A stretch of 64,000 nucleotides of DNA from BJGV01 sp003230615 (GTDB lineage: Bacteria; Pseudomonadota; Gammaproteobacteria; Burkholderiales; Nitrosomonadaceae): NCBI GenBank assembly GCA_963663215.1, contig OY760140.1, positions 434,001-498,000 on the forward strand. The letters run 5' to 3'. Positions 54,530 through 64,000 of this stretch are shown one piece after another. Under the pieces are notes generated by a model. That model was not told the DNA's origin. It searched no databases and was given only the letters and a program-made list of their open reading frames with translations. The number at the start of each line of letters is the position of its first letter. The first letter of the stretch is position 1. The translations under genes and the position numbers were made by a program.

Positions 54530-54611
54530 TGCACATGCCCACCGATAAAATGAAGCTAGTTATTATTTGTTATCTGTGGTTACGTGTAGTAAATCTAATA
54601 ATTTTTGCCCA

Positions 54612-57017
54612 ATGATAAATATCGAAATCGACGGTAAGCAGGTATCAGTACCCAAAGGTGGAACCGTCATGGATGGTACCAATCAGTTAGGTATATACAT
54701 TCCACATTTTTGCTATCACAAGAAACTGTCTATTGCTGCAAACTGTCGTATGTGCCTAGTGCAGGTGGAGAAAGCCCCTAAGCCCTTGCCAGCCTGCTCT
54801 ACATTTGTTGTGGAAGGAATGAAGGTGTACACACACAGTGAACAGGCGATTACGGCACAGAAAGGAGTGATGGAGTTTCTGCTCATCAATCATCCGCTGG
54901 ATTGTCCAATCTGTGACCAAGGAGGTGAATGCCAGTTACAGGATCTGGCAGTAGGTTACGGAGCAAGCGCATCACGCTATGAGGAAACTAAGCGCGTAGT
55001 AGTAGACAAAAATCTTGGCTCGCTTATTTCTACGGATATGACTCGCTGCATCCATTGTACGCGCTGTGTACGTTTCGGTCAGGAAATTGCCGACATTATG
55101 GAGCTGGGCCTAGCTGGTCGTGGTGAGCATGCAGAAATCTTGTCGTTTGTTGGCAGTACAGTGGATTCGGAGTTATCTGGCAACATGATTGATCTTTGTC
55201 CGGTGGGCGCACTTGTCAGCAAACCATTCCGATATTCTGCTCGTACATGGGAACTATCTCGTAGAAAGTCTATAAGTCCGCACTGTGGTCTCGGTGCTAA
55301 TCTAATAGTACAGGTGAAGCACAATCGCGTAATGCGTGTATTACCGCGCGATAATGAAGAGGTCAACGAATGTTGGCTATCAGACAAAGACCGTTTTTCC
55401 TACGAGGGACTTAATTCTGAAGATCGTTTGACCACGCCTATGATTAAGCGTGGCGGACAATGGCAGGAGTGTGACTGGCAAACTGTGCTTGAATTTATTG
55501 CTAATGGATTGAAAGCGGCAAAGGAAAAACACGGGGCGCAGAGTATCGGCGCGTTAGCTTCTCCTCACAGTACGCTAGAAGAACTATATCTGCTACAAAA
55601 ACTTATCCGGGGTTTGGGTAGTGAAAATATAGATTATCGGTTACGCCAATCTGATTTTGATGCAGATAGTTATCTGCAAGGTGCGCCCTGGCTAGGAATG
55701 AGTATTACCGATATTCTGGAACTGAAATCAGTTCTGGTCATAGGTAGCAATTTGCGTAAGGACCATCCTCTCCTCGCACAGCGTTTACGTAGAGCAGTAA
55801 AGCGAGGAGCGGAATTAAATCTGATAAACCCTGTAGGGGATGATTTACTTACAGAAGTAGTTAACCAAGCCATCATTTCGCCTTCAAAAATGGTTGGGAT
55901 AATTGCGCAAGTATTGAAAGCTATAGTTGAGTTAAAAGGAGTAAGGCCTCCTGATGCCGTGAAGTCTGTGGTAGAAGCAGTTGATAATGTAACTGATACT
56001 GCACGTTCTATAGCAGTTAGTCTAAGAAATAATTCGCCGGCCTCCATTTTTCTCGGTAATTTGACGCAGCATCACCCACAATATTCAGTTATCCATGTGC
56101 TGGCACAGCACATTGCACAAATCTCAGAAGCAAGTTTCGGTGTGTTGGGTGAGGCTGCAAACAGTGTTGGTGGCTACTTAGCAGGGGCGGTGCCTGTAAG
56201 CAGTTCTTTCGGGGCATCATCAAACGGCGGATACAATGCCTCTCAAATGTTGAGAATGAATGTAGGGGTACCTACCATTGCACCATGCCAAGCTTATGTA
56301 TTGTTGAATATTGAGCCAGAACTCGATGCTTACAATCCTCAGGATGCAATGAAAACATTGGATGCAGCGGAATTAGTTGTCATGATGAGTACGTATAAGA
56401 TTGGTGCCTCTACTTGCGTAGATTACGCTGATGTGATGCTTCCAATCGCTCCATTTACTGAAACTTCAGGTACTTTTATCAATACAGAAGGTCGTGCACA
56501 AAGCTTTAATGGAGTAGTAGCTCCATTGGGTGATACACGCCCAGCATGGAAAATATTAAGAGTGTTAGGCAACTTGCTGCAACTTGAGGGTTTTGATTTT
56601 GAAACACCTGAACAGGTGTATGCGGAAGTTATCCCTCCTGGGACTGATATCAGAAAACTTCTGGATAACAAGTTAAAGAGTTTTACGGTAAGCGAGCTAA
56701 AGCAGGAAAATTACGGAATTCAGCGCATTGGTGAAGTGCCGATTTATCAGACTGATCCTATTGTGCGTCGTGCTGAATCGTTACAGCTTACTCGTGATGC
56801 AACTGTACCAGTGGCGTGGATGTCAGGTTTGTTACTGGAGAAACTGGGTGTAAGTGTGGGAGACAAAGTAGAGTTAAAACAAGGAGATGGCAAGGCGTGT
56901 CTACAAGCAGCATGTGATGACAACCTTCCGTCAAACTGTGTCCGCTTAGTTTCTGCACATCCGCTGACTGCGGCACTGGGAGATATGTTTGGTGAAATTA
57001 CTGTAAAAAAATTGTGA
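54612..57017 (+). CDS. nuoG: NADH-quinone oxidoreductase subunit G
   Basis: An 801-aa subunit with several iron-sulfur clusters. N-terminal ferredoxin part HFCYHKKLSIAANCRMCLVQ; HPLDCPICDQGGECQLQD with the His/Cys ligands of N5; CIHCTRCVRFGQE; then a molybdopterin-oxidoreductase-like domain that does not use the cofactor. The ATG at 54612 gives the usual MINIEIDGKQV start; a TTG 15 codons upstream is open but has no family support. Confidence 0.95.
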   Translation: MINIEIDGKQVSVPKGGTVMDGTNQLGIYIPHFCYHKKLSIAANCRMCLVQVEKAPKPLPACSTFVVEGMKVYTHSEQAITAQKGVMEFLLINHPLDCPICDQGGECQLQDLAVGYGASASRYEETKRVVVDKNLGSLISTDMTRCIHCTRCVRFGQEIADIMELGLAGRGEHAEILSFVGSTVDSELSGNMIDLCPVGALVSKPFRYSARTWELSRRKSISPHCGLGANLIVQVKHNRVMRVLPRDNEEVNECWLSDKDRFSYEGLNSEDRLTTPMIKRGGQWQECDWQTVLEFIANGLKAAKEKHGAQSIGALASPHSTLEELYLLQKLIRGLGSENIDYRLRQSDFDADSYLQGAPWLGMSITDILELKSVLVIGSNLRKDHPLLAQRLRRAVKRGAELNLINPVGDDLLTEVVNQAIISPSKMVGIIAQVLKAIVELKGVRPPDAVKSVVEAVDNVTDTARSIAVSLRNNSPASIFLGNLTQHHPQYSVIHVLAQHIAQISEASFGVLGEAANSVGGYLAGAVPVSSSFGASSNGGYNASQMLRMNVGVPTIAPCQAYVLLNIEPELDAYNPQDAMKTLDAAELVVMMSTYKIGASTCVDYADVMLPIAPFTETSGTFINTEGRAQSFNGVVAPLGDTRPAWKILRVLGNLLQLEGFDFETPEQVYAEVIPPGTDIRKLLDNKLKSFTVSELKQENYGIQRIGEVPIYQTDPIVRRAESLQLTRDATVPVAWMSGLLLEKLGVSVGDKVELKQGDGKACLQAACDDNLPSNCVRLVSAHPLTAALGDMFGEITVKKL

Positions 57018-57039
57018 CAGGCAAGACCGAGGTTTATTA

Positions 57040-58140
57040 ATGGTATACGCACAACAATTTTTCGGACAGTTTTTCGGAACAGAGTGGGGGCCAATGTTCT
57101 TCTCACTTACCAAGAATTTACTTTTAATTTTCGCAATTGTGCTTCCGTTGTTGCTTGGTGTGGCTTATCTAACATTTGCAGAGCGCAAGATTATCGCTTT
57201 CATGCAGCTTCGTGTTGGACCTAATCGAGTAACTTTTTTTGGCATCCCTTGGTTGGCTGGATGGGGCCAGCCTATTGCTGATGCGGTTAAGGCAATGATG
57301 AAAGAAATCATTGTACCTGAACGTGCCAACAAGTTTCTGTTTGTGCTGGCGCCAGTTTTGACCATCGCACCTGCACTAGCAGCGTGGGCGGTGGTACCGT
57401 TTTCGCCAGAAATGGTTTTAGCTGATATTAATGCTGGGTTACTTTACATTTTAGCGATGACGTCCATGGGTGTTTATGGAGTTATCATCGCTGGGTGGGC
57501 ATCCAATTCTAAGTATGCCTTTCTTGGTACGATGCGGACTGCTGCTCAAGTTGTCTCGTACGAACTGGCAATGGGATTTGCGCTGGTATGCGTACTGATG
57601 ATGTCGCAAAGTCTAAATTTAGGCGATATCGTCAAAGGCCAACAGGGCGGAAGCCTTATTAACTGGTACTTGATTCCATTGTTTCCCATGTTTCTAGTGT
57701 ATTTCATTTCTGGTGTGGCAGAGACAAACCGTGCTCCATTCGATGTAGCGGAAGGTGAGTCGGAAATAGTTGCTGGCTTTCATGTTGAATATTCTGGGAT
57801 GGCTTTTACTGTATTTTTCCTGGCGGAGTATGCCAATATGATTTTGGTAGCGACCCTTGCCAGCATTATGTTTTTAGGTGGCTGGTTGCCACCAATTAAT
57901 ATTGTGCCATTTACTCTGATCCCTGGTTTTATCTGGTTACTGTTAAAAATTGCATTTATGTTATTTTGTTTCCTCTGGTTTCGTGCAACTTTTCCACGTT
58001 ATCGCTATGACCAGATCATGCGATTGGGCTGGAAAGTATTCATACCTATTACGCTGGTATGGATTGTTCTGTTAGGTGGAATAATGCAACTACCATCCTC
58101 ATTTTTAGGTATGTTTCCGCTCAATTTATGGTTTCATTGA
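57040..58140 (+). CDS. nuoH: NADH-quinone oxidoreductase subunit H
   Basis: A 366-aa membrane subunit at the base of the quinone channel, about eight helices. Conserved TFAERKIIAFMQLRVGPNRV, WGQPIADAVKAMMKE, AETNRAPFDVAEGESEIVAGFHVEYSG and WFRATFPRYRYDQIM. It starts 22 bp after nuoG and ends 14 bp before nuoI. Confidence 0.97.
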   Translation: MVYAQQFFGQFFGTEWGPMFFSLTKNLLLIFAIVLPLLLGVAYLTFAERKIIAFMQLRVGPNRVTFFGIPWLAGWGQPIADAVKAMMKEIIVPERANKFLFVLAPVLTIAPALAAWAVVPFSPEMVLADINAGLLYILAMTSMGVYGVIIAGWASNSKYAFLGTMRTAAQVVSYELAMGFALVCVLMMSQSLNLGDIVKGQQGGSLINWYLIPLFPMFLVYFISGVAETNRAPFDVAEGESEIVAGFHVEYSGMAFTVFFLAEYANMILVATLASIMFLGGWLPPINIVPFTLIPGFIWLLLKIAFMLFCFLWFRATFPRYRYDQIMRLGWKVFIPITLVWIVLLGGIMQLPSSFLGMFPLNLWFH

Positions 58141-58154
58141 GATAGGAGAAATTG

Positions 58155-58643
58155 GTGAATCGTATTAAGGATTTTTTCAGTACTTTTCTGTTATTTGAGC
58201 TGCTCAAGGGCATGATGCTCACTGGGCGATATATGTTTGCACGAAAAATCACAGTACATTTTCCTGAAGAAAAGACACCACAATCACCTCGCTTCCGTGG
58301 ATTACATGCGTTGCGTCGATACCCTAATGGAGAGGAGCGTTGTATTGCTTGTAAGCTATGTGAAGCAGTATGTCCAGCATTAGCGATCACTATTGATTCT
58401 GAGCAACGCGAGGACGGTACTCGTCGTACTACTCGCTATGACATTGATCTTACCAAGTGCATATTCTGTGGTTTTTGTGAGGAATCTTGCCCAGTAGATG
58501 CTATTGTTGAAACTCGTGTTCTCGAATATCACGGTGAGAAACGAGGTGATTTAATCTATACCAAAGAAATGCTGCTGGCGGTGGGAGATAAGTATGAAGA
58601 ACAAATAGCGAAAGATAGAGAGAAGGATGCGGGTTATCGGTAA
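58155..58643 (+). CDS. nuoI: NADH-quinone oxidoreductase subunit I
   Basis: A 162-aa ferredoxin-like subunit carrying clusters N6a and N6b. Two CxxCxxCxxxCP motifs are intact: CIACKLCEAVCP and CIFCGFCEESCP. GTG 58155 follows AGGAGA at a good distance; TTG 58152 is too close to it. Confidence 0.96.
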   Translation: MNRIKDFFSTFLLFELLKGMMLTGRYMFARKITVHFPEEKTPQSPRFRGLHALRRYPNGEERCIACKLCEAVCPALAITIDSEQREDGTRRTTRYDIDLTKCIFCGFCEESCPVDAIVETRVLEYHGEKRGDLIYTKEMLLAVGDKYEEQIAKDREKDAGYR

Positions 58644-58660
58644 TCTGTTATTAAGTACAT

Positions 58661-59266
58661 ATGAGCTTTCCAGAGATAAGTTTCTATTTTTTTTCAACAA
58701 TACTTGTGCTTTCTGCACTGGGTGTTATTACATCTCGTAACCCGGTACATGCAGCGTTGCTGTTGGTTTTAGCATTCTTTACTTCTGCAGGATTATGGTT
58801 GTTGCTAGGTGCGGAGTTTCTCGCAATTACGCTGGTGCTGGTATACGTAGGAGCAGTAATGGTGCTGTTTCTATTTGTAGTAATGATGTTGGATATTAAT
58901 CTTGATCAGCTACGAGAAGGTTTCTGGAAATGGTTCCCATTTGGCGCACTCTTAGCACTGGTAATGGCTGTCGAAGTGGCAATGGTTCTGATAAATAAGG
59001 GTTTTGGTATTGGTCAGATGCCTGTACCTTCGCCACATGCCCCCGGTTACAGTAACACCAAGGAGTTGGGTCGTTTAATTTATACCGAATATGTTTATGC
59101 GTTTGAATTGGCGGCGGTGATTTTGCTGGTAGCGATGGTTGCTGCTATTGCTTTAACCTTGCGTCATCGCTCAGGTAGTAAATTTCTAAATCCGGCTCAA
59201 CAGGTAGCAGTGAAACGAAAGGATCGAATACGGATAGTTTCGATGCCATCTGAGAAAAAAGAATAA
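58661..59266 (+). CDS. nuoJ: NADH-quinone oxidoreductase subunit J
   Basis: A 201-aa membrane subunit with about five helices. Conserved RNPVHAALLLVLAFFTSAGLWLLLGAEFLAITLVLVYVGAVMVLFLFVVMMLD, including the pi-bulge helix. The C-terminal tail is basic and longer than the last helix requires. Confidence 0.95.
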   Translation: MSFPEISFYFFSTILVLSALGVITSRNPVHAALLLVLAFFTSAGLWLLLGAEFLAITLVLVYVGAVMVLFLFVVMMLDINLDQLREGFWKWFPFGALLALVMAVEVAMVLINKGFGIGQMPVPSPHAPGYSNTKELGRLIYTEYVYAFELAAVILLVAMVAAIALTLRHRSGSKFLNPAQQVAVKRKDRIRIVSMPSEKKE

Positions 59267-59315
59267 TAGAAATCTGTAACCAAGCTTTAGTGCTGTTCAA
59301 ATAAGGGGCGGTCCA

Positions 59316-59621
59316 TTGATATCGTTGTCTCATTACCTAGTACTTGGTGCGGTTCTATTCGCTATCGGTATTGTCGGCATTTTCCTTAACAGGAAGAATG
59401 TGATTATTTTATTGATGGCGATTGAGCTGATGTTACTAGCGGTAAATATGAATTTTATAGCGTTTTCGCATTATCTGCAGGATATATCTGGACAGATTTT
59501 CGTATTTTTTATTCTTACAGTTGCGGCAGCTGAGTCTGCTATTGGTCTAGCGATATTAATAGTGTTGTTTCGAAATTTGCGCACTATCAATGTAGATGAT
59601 TTAGACAAACTCAAGGGGTGA
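59316..59621 (+). CDS. nuoK: NADH-quinone oxidoreductase subunit K
   Basis: A 101-aa membrane subunit, exactly the family length, with three helices. It has GIFLNRKNVIILLMAIELMLLAVNMNF (the conserved membrane glutamate in AIELML) and AAAESAIGLAILIVLFR (second glutamate). The start is TTG 59316, supported by the normal SLSHYL opening. Confidence 0.93.
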   Translation: MISLSHYLVLGAVLFAIGIVGIFLNRKNVIILLMAIELMLLAVNMNFIAFSHYLQDISGQIFVFFILTVAAAESAIGLAILIVLFRNLRTINVDDLDKLKG

Positions 59622-59675
59622 GCTTCAGGGAGCCAAGGACTGGATGAAAGCGCCCATGCTTGAATACTAAATTCC

Positions 59676-61631
59676 ATGATCGAAATGCAGAAATTATATT
59701 TGTTGGTTCCGATGGCCCCGCTAGTAGGGGCGCTTATCGCTGGTTTGTTTGGCCGCCTGATTGGCACAGTTTGGAGTCATCGCATCACTATTGCATTGAT
59801 GTTTGTATGTTTGACAGCGTCCATTGCAGTTTTTATGGATGTTTTTAAGGGAAATATATATAACGGTAGTATTTATACTTGGATGACTTCTGGTGTTACT
59901 CACTTTGAGATTGGATTTTTAATTGACCAACTTTCAGCCACCATGATGGTGGTGGTGAGCTTCGTGTCTCTCATGGTGCATATCTATACCATCGGTTACA
60001 TGCATGGGGATCCTGGCTACCAACGTTTTTTTAGTTACATCTCGCTTTTTACGTTTTCAATGTTGATGCTAGTGATGGCTAATAATTTCCTTCAGCTTTT
60101 CTTTGGTTGGGAGGCGGTGGGGTTGGTTTCCTATCTGCTGATAGGTTTTTGGTATACCCGTCCAACAGCAATCTATGCCAACTTAAAAGCTTTTTTAGTC
60201 AACCGTGTCGGCGATTTCGGTTTTCTTCTCGGTATTGGTATAGTTTTAATGTATTTCGGAACACTAGATTATGCAACGGTATTTGCGCAAGCACCACAGA
60301 TGGTAACCCAGACAATTGAAATCATCCCCGGGTTACCGTGGATGCTGATGTCAGCAATATGTATTTTTTTATTTATCGGTGCAATGGGCAAATCTGCACA
60401 ATTTCCACTGCATGTATGGCTACCCGATTCTATGGAGGGACCGACACCGATTTCAGCTCTAATCCATGCAGCAACAATGGTAACTGCAGGTATTTTCATG
60501 GTGGCACGTATGTCACCATTGTTTGAACTATCTGATACTGCCTTATCAGTTATGCTGGTGATTGGTGGTATTACCACTTTGTTTATGGCATTGGTAGCGA
60601 TTGTACAAAATGATATAAAACGTGTGGTGGCATATTCAACCCTATCACAATTGGGTTATATGACAGTGGCGTTAGGAGCATCGGCTTATTCGGCAGCAAT
60701 ATTTCACCTCATGACACATGCTTTCTTTAAGGCAGCGCTGTTCCTGGGAGCAGGTTCAGTGATCATTGCAATGCATCACGAGCAAGATATGCGGAAAATG
60801 GGAGGACTTAAGAAATATATGCCTATTACTTACTGGACTATGTTTTTTGCTGCATTAGCAAATACTGGATTCCCTGGTCTTTCCGGATTTTTCTCTAAAG
60901 ACGCTATCATTGAGGCCGTCCATTTTGCTGACATACCCGGTGCAAATTTCGCGTACTTGTGTGTATTAATAACTGTATTCGTTACGGCTTTTTACACATT
61001 CCGCATGTTATTTATGACTTTTCATGGTGAGCCACGTATGGATCAGCACACTAAGGAGCATATACATGAATCACCATGGGTGGTTACTTTACCGCTTATC
61101 GTTCTGGTAATACCTGCTATTAGTGCAGGTTGGCTAATTGAATCTATGTTGTTTGGGGATTATTTTGGTAGTGCCATACAAATCGGATCGCTACATGAGG
61201 CAATTTCGAAAATGTCTGCACAATTTCACGGTGTATGGGGAATGATGACTCATGCGCTTACCACTATGCCATTCTGGTTTTTATTGGGCGGAATTTTTAC
61301 TGCCTGGTATTTTTATATGGTGAAGACCGATTTACCGGGAAAAATACAGCAGATCATCAAACCTATTTATACCTTGCTAGAACGTAAGTATTATATTGAC
61401 GAATTTTATTCCTGGTTTTTCGTAGGTGGCGTGCATGCTATGGGTCGCGGTCTTTGGAAGTTCGGTGACGTAAAAATTATTGATGGATTCTTTGTCAATG
61501 GTACGGCGCGGGTGGTTGTGTGGACTGCCATGCTGATGCGTCGCTTTCAGTCGGGTTATATCTATCACTACGCCTTTACCATGATCGTCGGCGTATTCGT
61601 ACTAATAAGTTTGTGGTTGTACCGTACATGA
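59676..61631 (+). CDS. nuoL: NADH-quinone oxidoreductase subunit L
   Basis: A 651-aa antiporter-like subunit at the distal end of the membrane arm, including the long lateral helix. Blocks: LVSYLLIGFWYTRPTAIYANLKAFLVNRVGD, the lysine/histidine channel region GKSAQFPLHVWLPDSMEGPTPISALIHAATMVTAG, and LSQLGYMTVALG. ATG 59676 or 59685 may start it; the second gives the usual MQKLYLLVP. Confidence 0.96.
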   Translation: MIEMQKLYLLVPMAPLVGALIAGLFGRLIGTVWSHRITIALMFVCLTASIAVFMDVFKGNIYNGSIYTWMTSGVTHFEIGFLIDQLSATMMVVVSFVSLMVHIYTIGYMHGDPGYQRFFSYISLFTFSMLMLVMANNFLQLFFGWEAVGLVSYLLIGFWYTRPTAIYANLKAFLVNRVGDFGFLLGIGIVLMYFGTLDYATVFAQAPQMVTQTIEIIPGLPWMLMSAICIFLFIGAMGKSAQFPLHVWLPDSMEGPTPISALIHAATMVTAGIFMVARMSPLFELSDTALSVMLVIGGITTLFMALVAIVQNDIKRVVAYSTLSQLGYMTVALGASAYSAAIFHLMTHAFFKAALFLGAGSVIIAMHHEQDMRKMGGLKKYMPITYWTMFFAALANTGFPGLSGFFSKDAIIEAVHFADIPGANFAYLCVLITVFVTAFYTFRMLFMTFHGEPRMDQHTKEHIHESPWVVTLPLIVLVIPAISAGWLIESMLFGDYFGSAIQIGSLHEAISKMSAQFHGVWGMMTHALTTMPFWFLLGGIFTAWYFYMVKTDLPGKIQQIIKPIYTLLERKYYIDEFYSWFFVGGVHAMGRGLWKFGDVKIIDGFFVNGTARVVVWTAMLMRRFQSGYIYHYAFTMIVGVFVLISLWLYRT

Positions 61632-61712
61632 CAGAACGACAGCTAGGTGGAAAGTGCTGTGTTTTTCCAGCTTACAGCATAACTACGCGGCAATAAATAA
61701 AATGGAATAAGC

Positions 61713-63197
61713 ATGCTGTTTGGTTTTCCCCTATTAAGTTTAGTTATCTGGCTGCCAATTTTCATTGGCATTGTAGTGCTTGCTACTGGTGGCGACCACA
61801 ATGCACGATTGGCAAAATGGTTAGCACTTGTGGGATCGATATTGAGCTTACTGGTGGCTATTCCCCTATATACCCAGTTTGATCCAATCATGAGCGGCAT
61901 GCAATTCGTTGAATACCATGCCTGGATTGAGCGATTTAACATTCATTATCACCTGGGCGTAGATGGCATCGCTATACCATTAATTCTGCTTAACTGTTTT
62001 ACTACACCACTGGTAGTGATAGCCGGGTGGCAGGTAATAACGAACCGGGTGTCCCAATATATGGGTGCGTTTCTTGTCATGTCTGGAATTGTCAACGGTG
62101 TATTTTCATCACTTGACGCAATTTTGTTTTTCGTATTCTGGGAAGCGTCATTAATTCCCATGTTTCTTATCATTGGTATTTGGGGTGGTCCTAATCGTGT
62201 GTATGCGGCGATCAAGTTCTTTCTTTACACACTTATGGGTTCCTTGCTGATGCTAGTGGCATTTATTTATCTATATAACGTTTCTGGGGGCAGTTTCTCG
62301 ATACTTGATTTTCACAAGCTGCCGTTGCAGTTTGTTCCGCAAATTTTGATATTCGTCGCTTTTCTGATGGCATTCGCAGTCAAGGTCCCAATGTGGCCAG
62401 TACATACTTGGTTACCAGATGCGCATGTAGAAGCGCCCACGGGCGGTTCAGTAGTATTGGCAGCCATATTGCTAAAACTAGGTGGTTACGGTTTTTTGCG
62501 GTTTTCCCTACCAATTGTGCCAGATGCTAGTCAGTATCTTTCAGGCATGATGATAGGGTTGTCATTAATTGCGGTTGTATACATCGGACTAGTTGCACTA
62601 GTTCAGGCAGACATGAAAAAGCTAATTGCCTATTCATCAGTCTCGCATATGGGGTTTGTCACACTAGGATTCTTTTTGTTTAATGCTTATGGAATCGAGG
62701 GTGCAATGGTACAAATCATTTCGCACGGTTTCATTTCCGGGGCGATGTTTCTTTGCGTGGGGGTGATGTACGATCGATTACATTCTCGCCAGATTTCTGA
62801 TTATGGTGGTGTGGCCAACAAAATGCCTATATTTGCCGCATTCTTTATGTTGTTTGCAATGGCGAATGCTGGATTACCGGGCACCAGCGGTTTCGTCGGA
62901 GAATTCATGGTAATCATGGCGGCAATTAAGGTAAATTTCTGGTATGCATTTTTCGCTGCTACCACGCTGGTTTTCGGCGCAGCCTATACTCTGTGGATGT
63001 ACAAGCGGGTAGTGTTTGGTGTGGTAGCTAGTCCTGGCGTGGAAGGGTTGAAGGACGTTACCGGTCGAGAGATTTTGATATTGACGATTCTAGCAGTGGC
63101 AGTGCTATGGACGGGGGTTTACCCACTGCCGTTGACGGAAATGATGCATACCACGGTTGATGATCTTCTGGCGCACATAGCGCACAGCAAATTATAA
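61713..63197 (+). CDS. nuoM: NADH-quinone oxidoreductase subunit M
   Basis: A 494-aa antiporter-like proton-pumping subunit, about fourteen helices. Conserved FHLGVDGIAIPLILL-type opening (YHLGVDGIAIPLILL), FFVFWEASLIPMFLIIGIWGG, MWPVHTWLPDAHVEAPTGGSVVLAAILLKLGGYGFLRF and YSSVSHMGFVTLGFF. GGAAT precedes the ATG. Confidence 0.97.
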   Translation: MLFGFPLLSLVIWLPIFIGIVVLATGGDHNARLAKWLALVGSILSLLVAIPLYTQFDPIMSGMQFVEYHAWIERFNIHYHLGVDGIAIPLILLNCFTTPLVVIAGWQVITNRVSQYMGAFLVMSGIVNGVFSSLDAILFFVFWEASLIPMFLIIGIWGGPNRVYAAIKFFLYTLMGSLLMLVAFIYLYNVSGGSFSILDFHKLPLQFVPQILIFVAFLMAFAVKVPMWPVHTWLPDAHVEAPTGGSVVLAAILLKLGGYGFLRFSLPIVPDASQYLSGMMIGLSLIAVVYIGLVALVQADMKKLIAYSSVSHMGFVTLGFFLFNAYGIEGAMVQIISHGFISGAMFLCVGVMYDRLHSRQISDYGGVANKMPIFAAFFMLFAMANAGLPGTSGFVGEFMVIMAAIKVNFWYAFFAATTLVFGAAYTLWMYKRVVFGVVASPGVEGLKDVTGREILILTILAVAVLWTGVYPLPLTEMMHTTVDDLLAHIAHSKL

Positions 63198-63240
63198 CTG
63201 AAACAAGATACGATTCTTTTGCTCCGTTTAAGGATGAATG

Positions 63241-64000
63241 ATGAATTTTCTGCCGCCTAATTTAGCTCCTGCCTATCCAGAGATATTTCTTCTGGTAATG
63301 GTGTGTGTGGTGTTGTTGGCTGATATTATGGTAGGAAAGAAGATGCATTATGTCACTTATCTACTGGCACAAATTGCGCTATTCGGCTGTGCCTTGATTA
63401 CTTTTATTACTTCCGTTCCTGAGGTGATCTACACCTTCTCCGGTATGTTTGTAGATGACACTTTGGCTGATGTACTAAAGATGATGGTATATATTACAGT
63501 GTCAATATTTCTTGTGTATTCACATAAATATATTGATATGCGTGGCATGTTCAGCGGAGAATTTTTCAGCCTGGTATTGTTTGCTACGCTAGGAATGATG
63601 GTAATGATATCAGGCAGTAATTTTCTTACTTTGTACTTGGGATTGGAGCTCCTGTCGTTGTCACTCTTCACCATGGTAGCTTTGCAGCGCGATTCAGCAG
63701 TTGCTACCGAGGCGGCAATGAAATTCTTCGTTCTAGGAGCACTGGCTTCCGGTTTTTTGCTGTATGGTATGTCTTTAGTTTATGGTGTTACTGGCGCTCT
63801 AGATGTTGCTCGCGTTAGTGAGGTGATCCAGAGTGGTAGTGTTAATTCTACTGTGCTTGTAGTAGGGCTGGTATTTATTATTGCCGGTATTAGCTTCAAA
63901 CTAAGCGTGGCACCATTTCATATGTGGGTCCCGGATGTCTATCAGGGTGCACCTACAGCGGTAGTGCTGTTTATTGGTTCAGCACCTAAACTAGCAGCGT
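63241..64000 (+). CDS. nuoN: NADH-quinone oxidoreductase subunit N (partial at 3' end)
   Basis: The frame from ATG 63241 is open to the last base (253 codons). It starts MNFLPPNLAPAYPEIFLL and contains FLTLYLGLELLSLSLFTMVAL with the conserved glutamate, TEAAMKFFVLGALASGFLLYG and SFKLSVAPFHMWVPDVYQGAPTAVVLF, all typical of NuoN, the third antiporter-like subunit. AAGGATG lies upstream as ribosome site. The gene continues outside the window. Confidence 0.96.
   Translation, partial: MNFLPPNLAPAYPEIFLLVMVCVVLLADIMVGKKMHYVTYLLAQIALFGCALITFITSVPEVIYTFSGMFVDDTLADVLKMMVYITVSIFLVYSHKYIDMRGMFSGEFFSLVLFATLGMMVMISGSNFLTLYLGLELLSLSLFTMVALQRDSAVATEAAMKFFVLGALASGFLLYGMSLVYGVTGALDVARVSEVIQSGSVNSTVLVVGLVFIIAGISFKLSVAPFHMWVPDVYQGAPTAVVLFIGSAPKLAA

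Noticed and set aside
54567..54611. Upstream TTG start for nuoG
   Set aside because: The added residues have no counterpart; ATG 54612 gives the standard ferredoxin-domain start.

Overview
The window reads as a chromosomal segment of a betaproteobacterium, most likely of the Nitrosomonadales type. The evidence is gene order plus protein flavour: an rpsU-yqeY-dnaG-rpoD block with a lysine-rich N-terminal extension on RpoD, tRNA-Tyr/Gly/Thr-tuf-tRNA-Trp-secE-nusG-rplKAJL-rpoBC, and tpiA-secG-tRNA-Leu-nuoA-N. The genus cannot be fixed from the sequence alone.

Layout. 1-6606: 3' end of clpA, a secretin-domain protein, a Fur-box-preceded Fe(III) ABC transporter (substrate-binding protein, fused permease, ATPase) and a lytic transglycosylase. 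7151-15438: hemD, folB, plsY, tsaD, then the macromolecular-synthesis block rpsU, yqeY, dnaG, rpoD. 15485-27680: a tRNA with anticodon CAT followed by an accessory array. 27765-30126: a two-gene operon for a BNR/sialidase-fold protein and an outer-membrane channel-like protein. 30515-44626: tRNAs, tuf, secE, nusG, ribosomal stalk/L1/L11 genes and rpoBC. 45200-47984: pstCAB behind a Pho-box-like site, without pstS or phoU. 48256-64000: tpiA, secG, tRNA-Leu and the complex I operon nuoA to nuoN, which runs off the end.

The unusual part is the accessory array. The 3' half of the tRNA(CAT), from the anticodon stem to CCA, is repeated in the same orientation about six more times (near 17910, 19753, 20893, 22409, 22565 and a degenerate one near 27651). 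The repeats cut the region into small modules. Three hold a single main gene (a frameshifted alpha/beta-hydrolase lipoprotein, an aldo/keto reductase, a patatin-like lipoprotein). One of 108 bp holds only a 16-codon ORF. The last 5-kb module holds an 81-aa protein, a GGDEF-EAL protein, a phage-gene fragment, an adhesin-E-like protein, a repeat protein and a decayed membrane protein. The module edges share two further repeat families: a short stem-loop (TCTGCTTT-loop-AAAGCGGA type) and an ~80-bp box, both in tRNA orientation. Near the distal end lie three copies of TTGGYACAT, which look like integrase arm sites. No integrase is encoded in the window. The layout resembles serial integration of non-autonomous elements at a tRNA, forming a cassette-like array.

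The core blocks work as expected: transcription, translation and replication factors (rpoD, dnaG, rpsU, tuf, nusG, rpl genes, rpoBC), export (secE, secG) and respiration (nuo). The iron and phosphate transporters each have a plausible repressor or activator site.
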